A stretch of DNA of 40,423 nt from an uncultured Prochlorococcus sp. (lineage in GTDB: Bacteria > Cyanobacteriota > Cyanobacteriia > PCC-6307 > Cyanobiaceae): NCBI GenBank assembly GCA_902626435.1, contig CACOFO010000008.1:1-40423 (forward strand), in the 5' to 3' direction. Each line of letters starts with the position of its first letter. The stretch's first letter is position 1. The translations under genes were made by a program, and so were the position numbers. Below, in pieces: positions 1 to 9,486 of this stretch. The notes below the pieces were generated by a model, which made no database searches, had not been told where the DNA came from, and worked only from the letters and a program-made list of their open reading frames with translations.

Positions 1-1
1 A

Positions 2-1144
2 CCTTGGGAATTAATAAATTCACAACTAGAAATAAATCAATTAGCAGAGTCAGCCAGATTATCTGCCTATAAGGACAATAGATTCAATAAGAAAAAAGAT
101 GAAAAGAAAGTTCTAAAAGAAATTGAGTTTTTGAATTTAAAAAAATTTGAGAATATTAGCTTTGAAGAGACAGCACAAATATGTGAAGGTGTAGAACTAG
201 CTAGAAGACTTGTAGCCGCCCCTCCAAATAGTCTTACCCCTCAGGAAATGTCTAGACAAGCTTCTCAAATAGCTAAAGACCATGGTTTGGAAGTAAAAAT
301 TCTAGAGGCAAAAGACTGTGAAGATTTAGGAATGGGTGCATATTTAGCTGTAGCAAAAGGTTCTGATCTAGATCCTAAATTTATACATCTCACTTTAAAG
401 TCAGAGGGGCCTATAAAAGAAAAGATTGCGCTTGTTGGGAAGGGTTTAACCTTTGATTCTGGAGGATACAATCTCAAAGTAGGAGCCTCTCAAATTGAAA
501 TGATGAAATATGATATGGGCGGAAGCGCTGCAGTTCTTGGAGCAGCAAAAGCACTTGGAGCAATAAAACCAAAGGGATTAGAAATTCATTTTATTGTGGC
601 ATCTTGCGAAAACATGATAAATGGATCTGCAGTTCATCCAGGAGATGTAGTGAAGGCATCTAATGGTAAGACAATTGAAATAAATAACACTGATGCAGAG
701 GGTAGACTCACATTAGCTGATGCTTTAACTTACGCATCCAATTTAAAACCGGATTCAATAATAGATCTCGCAACTTTAACAGGAGCTATTGTTGTTGCAT
801 TAGGGAATGATGTAGCTGGATTCTGGAGCAATAATGATGATCTGGCAAATGACCTAAAAGTTGCATCAGCCCAGTCTGGAGAAGAATTATGGCAAATGCC
901 TTTACAAAAATCTTATAAAGAAGGGTTAAAGTCTCATATAGCTGACATGAAAAATACAGGTCCTAGAGCAGGGGGATCAATAACTGCCGCTTTGTTTTTA
1001 GAAGAATTCTTTGATAAAGAGATTAAATGGGCTCATATTGATATTGCTGGGACTTGTTGGACTGATAAGAATAAGGGAATTAATCCATCAGGTGCAACCG
1101 GTTTTGGAGTTAAAACTCTTATTCAATGGATTAAAAATAAATGA
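2..1144 (+). CDS. pepA: Leucyl aminopeptidase, N-terminus missing (M17 family)
   Basis: Cytosolic metallo-exopeptidase that removes N-terminal residues from peptides during protein turnover. The reading frame is open to the left edge, so the beginning of the gene lies outside the window; an internal ATG-like start near base 131 is not the true start. The M17 signature NTDAEGRL is present, together with the upstream metal-binding stretch [10 protein letters not shown] and the motif [11 protein letters not shown]. The C-terminal catalytic domain is complete and ends in TGA at 1142-1144. The stop codon directly abuts the stop of the convergent msrA gene, with no bases between. The family assignment is secure; only the N-terminal domain cannot be judged. 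Confidence 0.95.
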   Translation, partial: PWELINSQLEINQLAESARLSAYKDNRFNKKKDEKKVLKEIEFLNLKKFENISFEETAQICEGVELARRLVAAPPNSLTPQEMSRQASQIAKDHGLEVKILEAKDCEDLGMGAYLAVAKGSDLDPKFIHLTLKSEGPIKEKIALVGKGLTFDSGGYNLKVGASQIEMMKYDMGGSAAVLGAAKALGAIKPKGLEIHFIVASCENMINGSAVHPGDVVKASNGKTIEINNTDAEGRLTLADALTYASNLKPDSIIDLATLTGAIVVALGNDVAGFWSNNDDLANDLKVASAQSGEELWQMPLQKSYKEGLKSHIADMKNTGPRAGGSITAALFLEEFFDKEIKWAHIDIAGTCWTDKNKGINPSGATGFGVKTLIQWIKNK

Positions 1145-1753
1145 TTATATTTGTTCAGGCCAAGGGTTTGTTGATCTAGCGTTATTCCCCCATAACTTAT
1201 CCAATTTCTGATCTCTCCCGCATGAGAATCTATAAAAATTGTATTTTAATTCATTTCTATCAGCAAAATTCTGGTGATATTCTTCAGCTAACCAAAATTG
1301 ACCTTTCGATTTTAGTTCTACGGATATCTTATCTAATGGCACTCGCAATTCATTAGAAGCCGAAAAAAGGGCATTTTCTGCATCACTCTTCTCCATTGAA
1401 TCTTTGTAAAAGATCACTGGCCTATAAGAATCTCCACGATCACAAAATTGTCCCTTACCATCAAGAGGGTCAATATTTCTCATATAGAGTCTTAGTATTT
1501 CAGCTATACTTACCAATTTAGAATCATAATCAACTAAAACCACTTCCTGATGCCCTTCATGATTTTCGTAGGTGGGATTTTGTAAGTCTCCTCCTGAATA
1601 GCCACTTTGTACAAAGTTTATCCCATTTAAGGACTCTAAATCATGTTCTAAACACCAAAAACAACCTCCAGCAAGAATCAATTCCTCTGCAGGAGTGATT
1701 ACTGGGTTAATTAAAATTGAAAGAGTAATTAATAGAGGTAAAAAATATTTCAT
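1145..1753 (-). CDS. msrA: Peptide methionine sulfoxide reductase MsrA, probably exported
   Basis: Reduces the S-form of methionine sulfoxide in oxidised proteins. The 202-residue product carries the catalytic GGCFWC motif with the nucleophilic Cys at residue 31, and family motifs SGYSGG and NPTYENHEGHQEVV. Residues 1-22 form a hydrophobic stretch (KYFLPLLITLSILINPVIT) followed by PAEE, resembling a signal peptide or membrane anchor, so I infer action in the periplasm or thylakoid lumen rather than the cytosol. Further cysteines occur at QFCDRG and FSCGRD and may act as resolving residues. It converges on pepA with zero spacing and lies 16 bases downstream of lpxB on the same strand. Confidence 0.93.
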   Translation of the reverse strand: MKYFLPLLITLSILINPVITPAEELILAGGCFWCLEHDLESLNGINFVQSGYSGGDLQNPTYENHEGHQEVVLVDYDSKLVSIAEILRLYMRNIDPLDGKGQFCDRGDSYRPVIFYKDSMEKSDAENALFSASNELRVPLDKISVELKSKGQFWLAEEYHQNFADRNELKYNFYRFSCGRDQKLDKLWGNNARSTNPWPEQI

Positions 1754-1769
1754 TTTTTTATTATAAAGT

Positions 1770-2948
1770 TCAAATAATAGAATTAATAATCTCTTTAGCA
1801 GCTCTTTGTACTACGCCCTCTTTGCCTAATTCTTTTTTTAAAAAAGTATAACCTTTCTTAATTTTTATTTTTTCTGATTGTCCCTCAAGAATCCTACAAG
1901 ATTTATAAAAGATCTTCTTTTCGTCAAACTCTCTCTGAACAAATTCAGGAATTATAAACTTATTTACTAACAAATTTACAGGAGAAATAAATCTTACTTT
2001 GAAATTGAGAATCTTTTTAGCGATAAAAGCGGTTATCCTACTCACCCTATAACCAACAATCTGAGGTATCCCGTATAAAGCTAATTCCATATTAACTGTT
2101 CCAGATTTGCAAAGAGCAATTTTTGTAAGCGAATAAATATAAGGCTTTAATCTTGCGTTATCTTTTTGAGTAATCACTTGTCCTTTAACTTGATATTTTC
2201 TGAAGGCCTTTTTGAATCTTTCATCAAAAACTTTTCTACAGGAAGGTATATAAACAACTAAATTTGGATATTTTTGTTGTAACTTTCTAGCCACCAACAT
2301 AAAAGTAGGTAAAATATATTTCAATTCTTGAGGTCTTGATGCGGGCATTAAAAGTAGAATATTTTCATTTGGGCGAAGGCTTAAAATAGTTCGGGCATCT
2401 TTCTTAAAAGGAAGTTTTTTTGTTGTATCAATCATTGGATGCCCAACCCATAAAACATTTCCACCCCTCTTTTTATAAAATTCAGCTTCTTTCTTGAAAA
2501 TCGCAAAGATTTTATCAGAAAAATTTATTAAATTTGTAGTAGTATTATTTCCAACTCTCCAAGCCCATTCTTGAGGAGCAATGTAGTAAAAAATTGGAAT
2601 TTTAGCCTTTGATTTTTTTAATTTAGTTCCAATTTTTATATTGGGACCCATATAGTCAATCAAAATTAAGCAATCTGGAGGATATTTATTTAAAAATTTA
2701 TATAATCTTTTTTGAATTCTTATTGTTGGAATTATAAGAGGTAAAGCCTCCCAAATTCCTATTGCACTAATGGATGTAGTATCTTGAAGAATTTTTACGC
2801 CCTCTTTCTTCATCCTTTCACCACCTAATCCGCAAATTTCTAAATCTATAGATTTTTTTTTAGCTTCATTTAATAATGCTTTTGATAATAAACTTCCGTG
2901 CAAATCTCCAGATACTTCCCCAGTACTGATAAATATCTTTTTATTCAT
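1770..2948 (-). CDS. lpxB: Lipid-A-disaccharide synthase
   Basis: Condenses UDP-2,3-diacylglucosamine with lipid X to form the lipid A disaccharide at the inner face of the cytoplasmic membrane (GT19 family). The 392-residue length is typical. The N-terminal FISTGEVSGDLHG motif, the YYIAPQEWAWR segment, the LLLMPASRPQEL glycosyltransferase segment and the CKSGTVNMELALYGIPQIVGYR C-terminal region fit LpxB (motifs quoted in short pieces). Its ATG overlaps the lpxA TGA in an ATGA junction at 2945-2948, indicating translational coupling. It is the last gene of the bamA-lpxC-fabZ-lpxA-lpxB run; msrA may be read through from it. Confidence 0.95.
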   Translation of the reverse strand: MNKKIFISTGEVSGDLHGSLLSKALLNEAKKKSIDLEICGLGGERMKKEGVKILQDTTSISAIGIWEALPLIIPTIRIQKRLYKFLNKYPPDCLILIDYMGPNIKIGTKLKKSKAKIPIFYYIAPQEWAWRVGNNTTTNLINFSDKIFAIFKKEAEFYKKRGGNVLWVGHPMIDTTKKLPFKKDARTILSLRPNENILLLMPASRPQELKYILPTFMLVARKLQQKYPNLVVYIPSCRKVFDERFKKAFRKYQVKGQVITQKDNARLKPYIYSLTKIALCKSGTVNMELALYGIPQIVGYRVSRITAFIAKKILNFKVRFISPVNLLVNKFIIPEFVQREFDEKKIFYKSCRILEGQSEKIKIKKGYTFLKKELGKEGVVQRAAKEIINSII

Positions 2949-3787
2949 TCATTTATTAGGGGCATCGGACCACGTCTTTCTTTTTTTATTGAATCTTTTA
3001 AAAAATCACATAATTTTTTAGAAGAAAGATCTAATTGTCCTCTGATTGCAATATCCAATGCATCAGAAATTACATTATTGGATTTAAAAAGTAAATTCCA
3101 TGTACTTTGCAAAAGTTTAAAATCAAAATCCTTATTTTCAATCAACCCACTTCTTTTTATTCCGATCCTATTCAAACCTCTCAATCTACCTGGATGTCCT
3201 TCTGCCAGACAAAAAGGAGGTACGTCTCTATCTACTCGAGTCATGCCTCCAACCATTGCTAAATATCCAATATGCACAAATTGATGAATACCTAAACAGC
3301 CACCAATAATAGCTTTATCTTCAATCTTTACATGACCTGCAACTTGAACACCATTTGATAAAACAATTCTATTTCCAAGCACACAATTATGGCCTATATG
3401 AGTGTATGCCATTAACAAATTATTATTACCAATAATAGTTTTTTCTCCTTCATCAGTTGCCTTATTAATAGTTACGCATTCTCTAAAAATATTGTTATCA
3501 CCAATAATTACTTCTGTAGAGGCTCCCTTGTATTTTAGATCTTGGGGTTCCAGACCTATAAAAACATTTGGAAAAATTTTATTGTTATCACCAATTTTAG
3601 TTATTCCCGTAATTACAGCATTTGGTCCTATTTCAGTACCTTTCCCAATTATTACATTAGGGCCGATAATAGCTCCTTGAGAGATAATAACCCCCTCATG
3701 TAATTTGGCATTATGATCAACAAAAGCATTAGGGTGTATTACTACACCACTTAAGTTTGAATTTAATTCAGTATTTTTACTCTCCAT
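2945..3787 (-). CDS. lpxA: UDP-N-acetylglucosamine acyltransferase
   Basis: First enzyme of lipid A synthesis, adding a 3-hydroxyacyl chain to UDP-GlcNAc in the cytosol. The protein shows left-handed beta-helix hexapeptide repeats across the N-terminal two thirds (for example IIGPNVIIGKGTEIGPNAVI) and the catalytic-histidine segment THIGHNC; the C-terminal part is helical. I choose the ATG at 3787, giving 280 residues, because it sits 4 bases after the fabZ TAG. A TTG at 3799 would add four residues and overlap fabZ. The 3' end overlaps lpxB by four bases. Confidence 0.94.
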   Translation of the reverse strand: MESKNTELNSNLSGVVIHPNAFVDHNAKLHEGVIISQGAIIGPNVIIGKGTEIGPNAVITGITKIGDNNKIFPNVFIGLEPQDLKYKGASTEVIIGDNNIFRECVTINKATDEGEKTIIGNNNLLMAYTHIGHNCVLGNRIVLSNGVQVAGHVKIEDKAIIGGCLGIHQFVHIGYLAMVGGMTRVDRDVPPFCLAEGHPGRLRGLNRIGIKRSGLIENKDFDFKLLQSTWNLLFKSNNVISDALDIAIRGQLDLSSKKLCDFLKDSIKKERRGPMPLINE

Positions 3788-3791
3788 ATTA

Positions 3792-4250
3792 CTAATCAAC
3801 TAATGAGAACATTAATTCTCCAGCACAAACCAACTTCCCGTCTACGTGGGCTTCGCCTTTAACCATCCCAAATCTTTGTCTTTTAATACTCAGCAATTCA
3901 CAAGTAATTATCAATTGATCTCCAGGTAAAACAGGTTTTCTGAATTTTACATTTTTGATTCCTGCAAACACGAAAAGTCCTTTAGGGAGATCAGGCATTT
4001 GTGTTACTATAATCCCACCAACTTGGGCCATCGATTCAACAATAAGAACACCAGGCATTAGGGGCCTTTCAGGGAAATGTCCTTGAAATTGAGGCTCATT
4101 TATAGTCACATTTTTTACTGCCACAGCCCGCTCACCAGGGATATGTTCTAAGACTTTATCCACAAGAGCAAATGGATATCTATGAGGTAATAAACCTAGT
4201 ATTTTCTCTGATGAGATTTGATTATTTTCATTGGATAATTTCTTTTCCAA
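3792..4250 (-). CDS. fabZ: 3-hydroxyacyl-ACP dehydratase FabZ
   Basis: Dehydrates 3-hydroxyacyl-ACP in type II fatty acid synthesis and competes with LpxA for the same hydroxyacyl-ACP pool, which explains its place between lpxC and lpxA. The 152-residue hotdog-fold protein has the catalytic His at residue 23 ([10 protein letters not shown]) and the catalytic Glu near residue 72 ([14 protein letters not shown]). The first codon is TTG at 4250; no ATG lies close by in frame, so the start is somewhat uncertain. A 17-base gap separates it from lpxC. Confidence 0.95.
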   Translation of the reverse strand: MEKKLSNENNQISSEKILGLLPHRYPFALVDKVLEHIPGERAVAVKNVTINEPQFQGHFPERPLMPGVLIVESMAQVGGIIVTQMPDLPKGLFVFAGIKNVKFRKPVLPGDQLIITCELLSIKRQRFGMVKGEAHVDGKLVCAGELMFSLVD

Positions 4251-4267
4251 AACAATTAAGAGTAAAG

Positions 4268-5104
4268 TTAATTTTTTAGGGTTGAGGCCAATAAAGCATT
4301 TAAAGAATGTGATCCTTTATAAACTAAAATTTGCGCCTTAGGTAACCCTACCAAAGCCAAGTCCCCAATTAGGTCTAAAATTTTATGTCTTATTGGTTCA
4401 TTATCAAATCTTAATGGTGGATTAACCCATTTATCTCCATCACAAACAAGGGCATTTTCCAAACTACCTCCTTTTATTAATCCAAGTTCACTTAATTCCT
4501 GAAATTGATCCTTAAAACCAAATGTTCTTGCAGGAGCAATCATTTCAACGAAACTTTTTGGATTTAAATCAATTACGAAAGTTTGATTTCCAATTGCTTT
4601 ATACGAAAAACTTATGGTAGATATGATTGTAGTTTTTTTTGAAGGGGTCGCTGCTATAACTGAGTCTTCTTTATTTAAAATTATTGATTTATCAATCTCC
4701 CGAAAAAAATCATCTGGTTTAAGAACTTTTTTGATCCCTGCTTCTTCAAAGGCTCTAACCCACCCTAAAGCCGAGCCATCTAATAGGGGGATTTCTTTGC
4801 CATCAACCTCAATATGTATATAACTCAATCCGCACCCGGCCATTGCAGATAATAAATGTTCAATAGTATATAAATTTCGACTACCTAACTTAACTGCAGT
4901 GCAAAGCATCGTAGAACCAATTAAATCTTGAGTTAGCTTAAAAATCTCTCTTGGCTTGTCTTTAAAAGAAACGAAATATCCTTCCTTTTCATAAGAAGAA
5001 ATTGTAACTCTAGTCTTTTCGCCACTATGAAGGCCTATACCTTCTCTGTAGATAACACCAGATAAGGTATAACAAGAATCATAATTAGTTGGCCAAGAAA
5101 ACAC
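4268..5104 (-). CDS. lpxC: UDP-3-O-acyl-N-acetylglucosamine deacetylase
   Basis: Zinc deacetylase that commits UDP-acyl-GlcNAc to lipid A synthesis. The 278-residue length is slightly below the approximately 300 residues of enterobacterial LpxC. Zinc-ligand motifs are visible: TIEHLLSAM near residue 80 and [11 protein letters not shown] in the C-terminal half, where His and Asp bind the metal. The start is GTG at 5104, immediately after the TAA of the Omp85 gene (5105-5107), so there is no spacer and translational coupling is likely. It carries the other Lpx substrates forward with its co-transcribed neighbours; lpxD is not in this window. Confidence 0.95.
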   Translation of the reverse strand: MFSWPTNYDSCYTLSGVIYREGIGLHSGEKTRVTISSYEKEGYFVSFKDKPREIFKLTQDLIGSTMLCTAVKLGSRNLYTIEHLLSAMAGCGLSYIHIEVDGKEIPLLDGSALGWVRAFEEAGIKKVLKPDDFFREIDKSIILNKEDSVIAATPSKKTTIISTISFSYKAIGNQTFVIDLNPKSFVEMIAPARTFGFKDQFQELSELGLIKGGSLENALVCDGDKWVNPPLRFDNEPIRHKILDLIGDLALVGLPKAQILVYKGSHSLNALLASTLKN

Positions 5105-7240
5105 TTAAAACTTCCACCCAACTCCAAGGCTATATCTCCAATCTCCACTTAGCTCCTTACTGGCTATGTCTAATCTTATTGGACCAACAGGGGTTTTTAC
5201 TCCAACGCCCCCACCTAATGAGTAACCAGAGCCCGATTTACGCAATAATGTACCGGGTTTTCCTGGGACATCATCTTGAGTGTATAAATGACTTCCTGCA
5301 TCAACAAATAAAGCTCCTGATATCATTCTCCAAATAGGGAATCTATATTCTGCGGTACCCTCAACAAAACTTTTACTAACCGCCAAGTCACAAGATCCCC
5401 AGCCCCTTACAGATGATGTTCCACCCATACAAAATGCTTCATATGGAGGTAATTCCCCAATAATAGTTCCAGCTTTAAATTGAAAACCTATAGTTTGTGG
5501 ACAATCTGCAGCAGCATCACCAGATCTACATGCTTTGGTTAAATTTATCAATTTTGTTGGGATGAAAAATGAATATGTGGCTTTCATTCTATTGAAAGTT
5601 GGAGAACTTTCCCCCACTGAAACAAACTGTTCTGTACCAAAGGTTAATTTATTGCCTGAAGTAGGGTTTGAAGAATTATCCAAATTATTTCTTGATGCGC
5701 TTGCGACAAAACTGACTAAGGTGTTTTCCACAGGACACGAACCATCTTTTGGGGTAAATCCAATGCAAATGATTTCGCTTATATTGCCTGAAGTTGGCGT
5801 CAAATCACCATAAGGTTTTTTGTTACCACTACTGTCAATCATCTCCACTTTCTTAAAATTCATTCCTGCTAGAACTTTCCATTTAGCCACCTTAAATGGA
5901 TCTCCGCCATTTAAAGGTCTTGAGAAAGAAAATCCACCTCCAGTTTTTTGCAAGATTATTGAGGATAGAGAATCAGCGCTATTAGATTCTGTGTTATCAG
6001 CCACACCATAAATTTTTCCATTCAATGCGCTTCTAAATTCTTGTGGATAATCTCTACTTAAAAAAACATTTGTTCTTAAAGAAGTTTTATACTTATCTCC
6101 TTTGATCCATGGATCATACAAAGAAAAATTATAGGTTGTTGAATATTCTCCAAAATTTAGGTTGAGATTAGTAGACCATGCTCTACCAAGTGCATTCGTC
6201 TCCTGCAATCCAATAGTTGCAAAGATTCCAGAGCTAGTACTATAGCCAAGGCCACCTGTTAATGATCCTGTTCTTTGCTCGCTCAAATCCAAGAAAATTA
6301 TAACTTGGCCGGTATTTATATTGTCTGGGCCAAGAGATACCTTGACATCATCAAAAAGTGATGTGGCATATAGTCTTTTGATATCTGCTTCTAAAATTTT
6401 TCTGTTGAATATAGTACCCGGTTTTGTTTTTAACTCTCTTTTAATGACCCAGTCTTTTGTTTTCCCTTTTCTAGGTTTTCCATCGATGATAGATTCCCCA
6501 TCAGATCCAAGGAATCTAAACTCAATATCAGATATGATGCCTTCTGAAACATTTAATATGACAATCCCATTTTCAGAGATTCTATCTGGGCCATTTATTC
6601 TGGCTAAAGAATAACCTTCTTTTTCATAACGTTTCTTTAATATTTCTATCTTATTTTGTAATTGATTTAGGTTAAGAGTTTTACCATAAAGATTACTAAA
6701 AATATCATTTACATACGAACTAGAGAATACAGAATTTATTGGATTGAGTTCAACTCTCTTCAAAATTGGATTAGGAACTACTTTTACTATTAGCCTGACA
6801 CCTAATGGCCCTTCTTGAGACTTTATTTTAACTCCTGAAAACCAACCGCTAGCATATATCGCATTGAGGTCTTTATTTAAAATTTGATTATTAACAATAC
6901 TTCCTGGTTTTATACTCATGGAATCATATGCAGCTAATTCAAGTTTTCTTCCCTCTGGATGATTTTCCCAACCTTCGATAATTATTTCTGAAATAAGAAC
7001 TCCTTCTTGATCAACATTCTTTTTTTCATTTTCTGCAATAAATATATTTTTCTCTCTTTGTATATCAAACTGTTGAAATAAACCCCTTTTAATATTATTT
7101 ATTTCTTGAAGTGTGATCGATTCCTCAACTTCATCTGGCAAAAACTTAGCAGCTAACTCTAAATTAGTGGATGCAAAAATCAAAGGATAACAAGCAATAT
7201 TTGTGAAGACTTTTTTAAATTTAAAAAAATTTTTTTGCAT
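5105..7240 (-). CDS. bamA: Omp85/BamA-family outer-membrane assembly protein
   Basis: Outer-membrane insertase of the BamA/Toc75 type. The 711-residue product starts with a basic, hydrophobic N-terminus resembling a signal peptide, followed by POTRA-like repeats over roughly residues 75-310 (ISEIIIEGWENHPEG, GVRLIVKVVPNPILKRVE, SDIEFRFLGSDGES) and a C-terminal 16-strand-type beta-barrel. The barrel includes the family motif near the end, seen here as SSVRGWGSCD, and a terminal aromatic residue (GVGWKF). Extra cysteines appear in the barrel loops (CIGFTPKDGSC, CRSGDAAADC), probably disulphide pairs. It heads the lpx cluster, linking porin and lipid A assembly. Confidence 0.93.
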   Translation of the reverse strand: MQKNFFKFKKVFTNIACYPLIFASTNLELAAKFLPDEVEESITLQEINNIKRGLFQQFDIQREKNIFIAENEKKNVDQEGVLISEIIIEGWENHPEGRKLELAAYDSMSIKPGSIVNNQILNKDLNAIYASGWFSGVKIKSQEGPLGVRLIVKVVPNPILKRVELNPINSVFSSSYVNDIFSNLYGKTLNLNQLQNKIEILKKRYEKEGYSLARINGPDRISENGIVILNVSEGIISDIEFRFLGSDGESIIDGKPRKGKTKDWVIKRELKTKPGTIFNRKILEADIKRLYATSLFDDVKVSLGPDNINTGQVIIFLDLSEQRTGSLTGGLGYSTSSGIFATIGLQETNALGRAWSTNLNLNFGEYSTTYNFSLYDPWIKGDKYKTSLRTNVFLSRDYPQEFRSALNGKIYGVADNTESNSADSLSSIILQKTGGGFSFSRPLNGGDPFKVAKWKVLAGMNFKKVEMIDSSGNKKPYGDLTPTSGNISEIICIGFTPKDGSCPVENTLVSFVASASRNNLDNSSNPTSGNKLTFGTEQFVSVGESSPTFNRMKATYSFFIPTKLINLTKACRSGDAAADCPQTIGFQFKAGTIIGELPPYEAFCMGGTSSVRGWGSCDLAVSKSFVEGTAEYRFPIWRMISGALFVDAGSHLYTQDDVPGKPGTLLRKSGSGYSLGGGVGVKTPVGPIRLDIASKELSGDWRYSLGVGWKF

Positions 7241-7285
7241 GAGATTTTTTGATTAAAATAAATAAAACATTATTCATTAATTTGG

Positions 7286-8014
7286 TTAAATGAAATCATT
7301 TATTCTTCTGTTAATTTCACTATAAGCTTCAATAAGTCCCCCTAAATCATTTCTAAAAATGTCTTTGTCTAGGCTAACAATTGTATCATTTTTCTGATTG
7401 AGATCCCACAATCTACAATTATCAGGACTTATTTCATCTCCAAGTAGAATATTATTTTTAAAATCATAACCAAACTCCAACTTGAAATCTACAAGTTTAA
7501 GCTGAATATTTTTAAAAAAATTTTTCAGGATTTCATTAATTGTTAAAGTTAAATCCAAGATATAATCTAAATCTTTTGTATTTAAAATATTCATTAATTT
7601 AATTCTATCTTTTGTAATAAGCGGATCATTAAGTTCATCATTTTTAAGATAAAGATCAATTAATGGTTTTTCCAAGACAGTACCTGATTCAATAGTGGTT
7701 TGTTTACATAGAGAACCATATGCAATATTTCTCAAGACTATTTCTAATGGAATTACTTTTATTTTTTGTGCAATCATTGTATTTTGAGTTTTAAGTTCAA
7801 GAAAATGACAGGGAATATTATTATTTAAAAGAAGTTCAAAAATTTTTGCACTTATTAGGCAATTCAGTTCACCTTTTCCTTTGAATTTAGCCTTTTTCAA
7901 AGCATTAAAGGCTGTAGCATCATCTTTAAATTCAATTATTACTTTATCTACATCATCATGAGAAAATACTTTTTTTGCTTTGCCTTCATAAATCAATTCA
8001 TATTTGTCATTCAT
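7286..8014 (-). CDS. purC: Phosphoribosylaminoimidazole-succinocarboxamide synthase (SAICAR synthetase)
   Basis: Purine biosynthesis enzyme that joins aspartate to CAIR using ATP. The 242-residue length matches the bacterial family. Visible motifs are the N-terminal LIYEGKAKKVF ATP-binding segment, the VIPLEIVLRNIAYGS signature, LVDFKLEFGYD, and LLGDEISPDNCRLWD. It is transcribed away from purD, another purine gene, across 136 bases, so the two may share a divergent regulatory region. Omp85 follows 45 bases downstream on the same strand. Confidence 0.96.
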   Translation of the reverse strand: MNDKYELIYEGKAKKVFSHDDVDKVIIEFKDDATAFNALKKAKFKGKGELNCLISAKIFELLLNNNIPCHFLELKTQNTMIAQKIKVIPLEIVLRNIAYGSLCKQTTIESGTVLEKPLIDLYLKNDELNDPLITKDRIKLMNILNTKDLDYILDLTLTINEILKNFFKNIQLKLVDFKLEFGYDFKNNILLGDEISPDNCRLWDLNQKNDTIVSLDKDIFRNDLGGLIEAYSEINRRINDFI

Positions 8015-8150
8015 GAATTAAGACCTCATTTGATTACTAAAAGTCCAATTTTTAATTAACATATTTATTAGAGATCAACTTCTAGGGTAGTTTATTTCAT
8101 TTTAACTGATTGTTCATCGAAACCTAATAGCCTTCAAAAAGCAATTTTTT

Positions 8151-9482
8151 ATGAGTATTAACTTATCAATTTCGAATAGCTTAAGTAGATTAGAAAATGT
8201 TTTAATCATTGGAAGTGGAGGGAGAGAAAATTCTTTGGCTTGGGCTATTCAAAAAAATGAATTAGTCAAAAAAGTTTATATCATCCCAGGAAATGCTGGA
8301 TCAGAAAGAATAAATAAATGTGAAAGATTAAAAATCGATATAAACAATAATGATTATTTAGTCGAAAGACTTGAATTTTTAAAAATAGATTTAATTGTAA
8401 TAGGTCCAGAGATACCTTTAGCGAATGGATTAGCCGATTTCCTTCGCAAAAAAAACTTTAAAGTTTTTGGTCCTGGTAAAGATGGAGCAAGACTAGAATC
8501 TAGCAAATCTTGGGCCAAGGAATTTATGAAAGACGCAAATATCCCAACTGCAAACTTTTGGAAAGTTAATTCTCCATACGAAGCTAAAAAAATTATAGAT
8601 TCATCATCAATTCCACTTGTAGTCAAAGCGGATGGTTTAGCTTCAGGTAAAGGTGTTTTTATTCCGGATTCAAAAGATGAATGTTTTAGAGCTGCAGAGT
8701 TAATCTTTCAGGGTAAGTTCGGAAACTCTGGGAATGTAGTAGTTTTAGAAGAAAAAATTCAAGGTCCAGAAGTTTCAGTTTTTGCTCTATGCGATGGAGA
8801 GAGATATATATTGCTTCCAACCGCGCAAGATCACAAACGTCTTAATGAAAAAGATAAAGGTCCAAATACAGGAGGAATGGGAGCATATTCTCCAGCTCCA
8901 CTTTTAACAAAAGATTACCTTAATACAATCGTCCAAGAGATAATTGAACCCACAATAGATGAACTTAAAAAGAAAAATATCGACTATAAGGGCGTAATTT
9001 ATTTTGGATTGATGATCACACAATCTGGTCCAAAAGTTATAGAATATAATTGTAGATTTGGTGATCCGGAATGCCAAACAATAATGCCTCTCATGGATCA
9101 AAATTTCGTATTTCTTTTAGAAAAATGTGCAATGGGTAATTTAATTGGTGATGAAAAAATTGATATGTCTGCAAATGTGAGTGGTTGTGTCATAGCTACC
9201 TCAAGAGGATATCCTAACGAATATAAAACTGGCTTTCCAATTAATATAGGAAAATTCGACTCAAATAATTGTCAAATTTTCGACTCAGGTACCTCCCTTA
9301 GTAAAAATGGTGAATTAATAACTGATGGGGGTAGAGTCTTGAGTATTGTCTGTCAAGATAAAAATTTTGATTTGGTTTTTGAAAAAGCATACAAAAATTT
9401 GAAAGAAATAAATTTTGAGGGCATTTACTTTAGAAATGATATAGGCCATCAAGTGAGAAAAAACTTTTCTAAGGAGAATTAA
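8151..9482 (+). CDS. purD: Phosphoribosylamine-glycine ligase (GARS)
   Basis: Purine biosynthesis enzyme that couples glycine to phosphoribosylamine with ATP hydrolysis. Motifs include VLIIGSGGRENSLAW near the N-terminus, the ATP-grasp segment VVKADGLASGKGV, the GPNTGGMGAYSPAP signature and IEYNCRFGDPE. The protein carries about 16 residues before the usual family start, so translation might begin later than the ATG at 8151, though no better start codon is evident. The stop is followed after 4 bases by the GTG of the sensor kinase, with the AAGGAG ribosome site of that gene lying inside the end of purD. Confidence 0.96.
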   Translation: MSINLSISNSLSRLENVLIIGSGGRENSLAWAIQKNELVKKVYIIPGNAGSERINKCERLKIDINNNDYLVERLEFLKIDLIVIGPEIPLANGLADFLRKKNFKVFGPGKDGARLESSKSWAKEFMKDANIPTANFWKVNSPYEAKKIIDSSSIPLVVKADGLASGKGVFIPDSKDECFRAAELIFQGKFGNSGNVVVLEEKIQGPEVSVFALCDGERYILLPTAQDHKRLNEKDKGPNTGGMGAYSPAPLLTKDYLNTIVQEIIEPTIDELKKKNIDYKGVIYFGLMITQSGPKVIEYNCRFGDPECQTIMPLMDQNFVFLLEKCAMGNLIGDEKIDMSANVSGCVIATSRGYPNEYKTGFPINIGKFDSNNCQIFDSGTSLSKNGELITDGGRVLSIVCQDKNFDLVFEKAYKNLKEINFEGIYFRNDIGHQVRKNFSKEN

Positions 9483-9486
9483 GTTT

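Noticed and set aside
5535-5813. Open frame of 92 codons on the plus strand inside the Omp85 gene
   Set aside because: It is an antisense shadow of a clear beta-barrel coding region, with no homology-like motifs or ribosome site.
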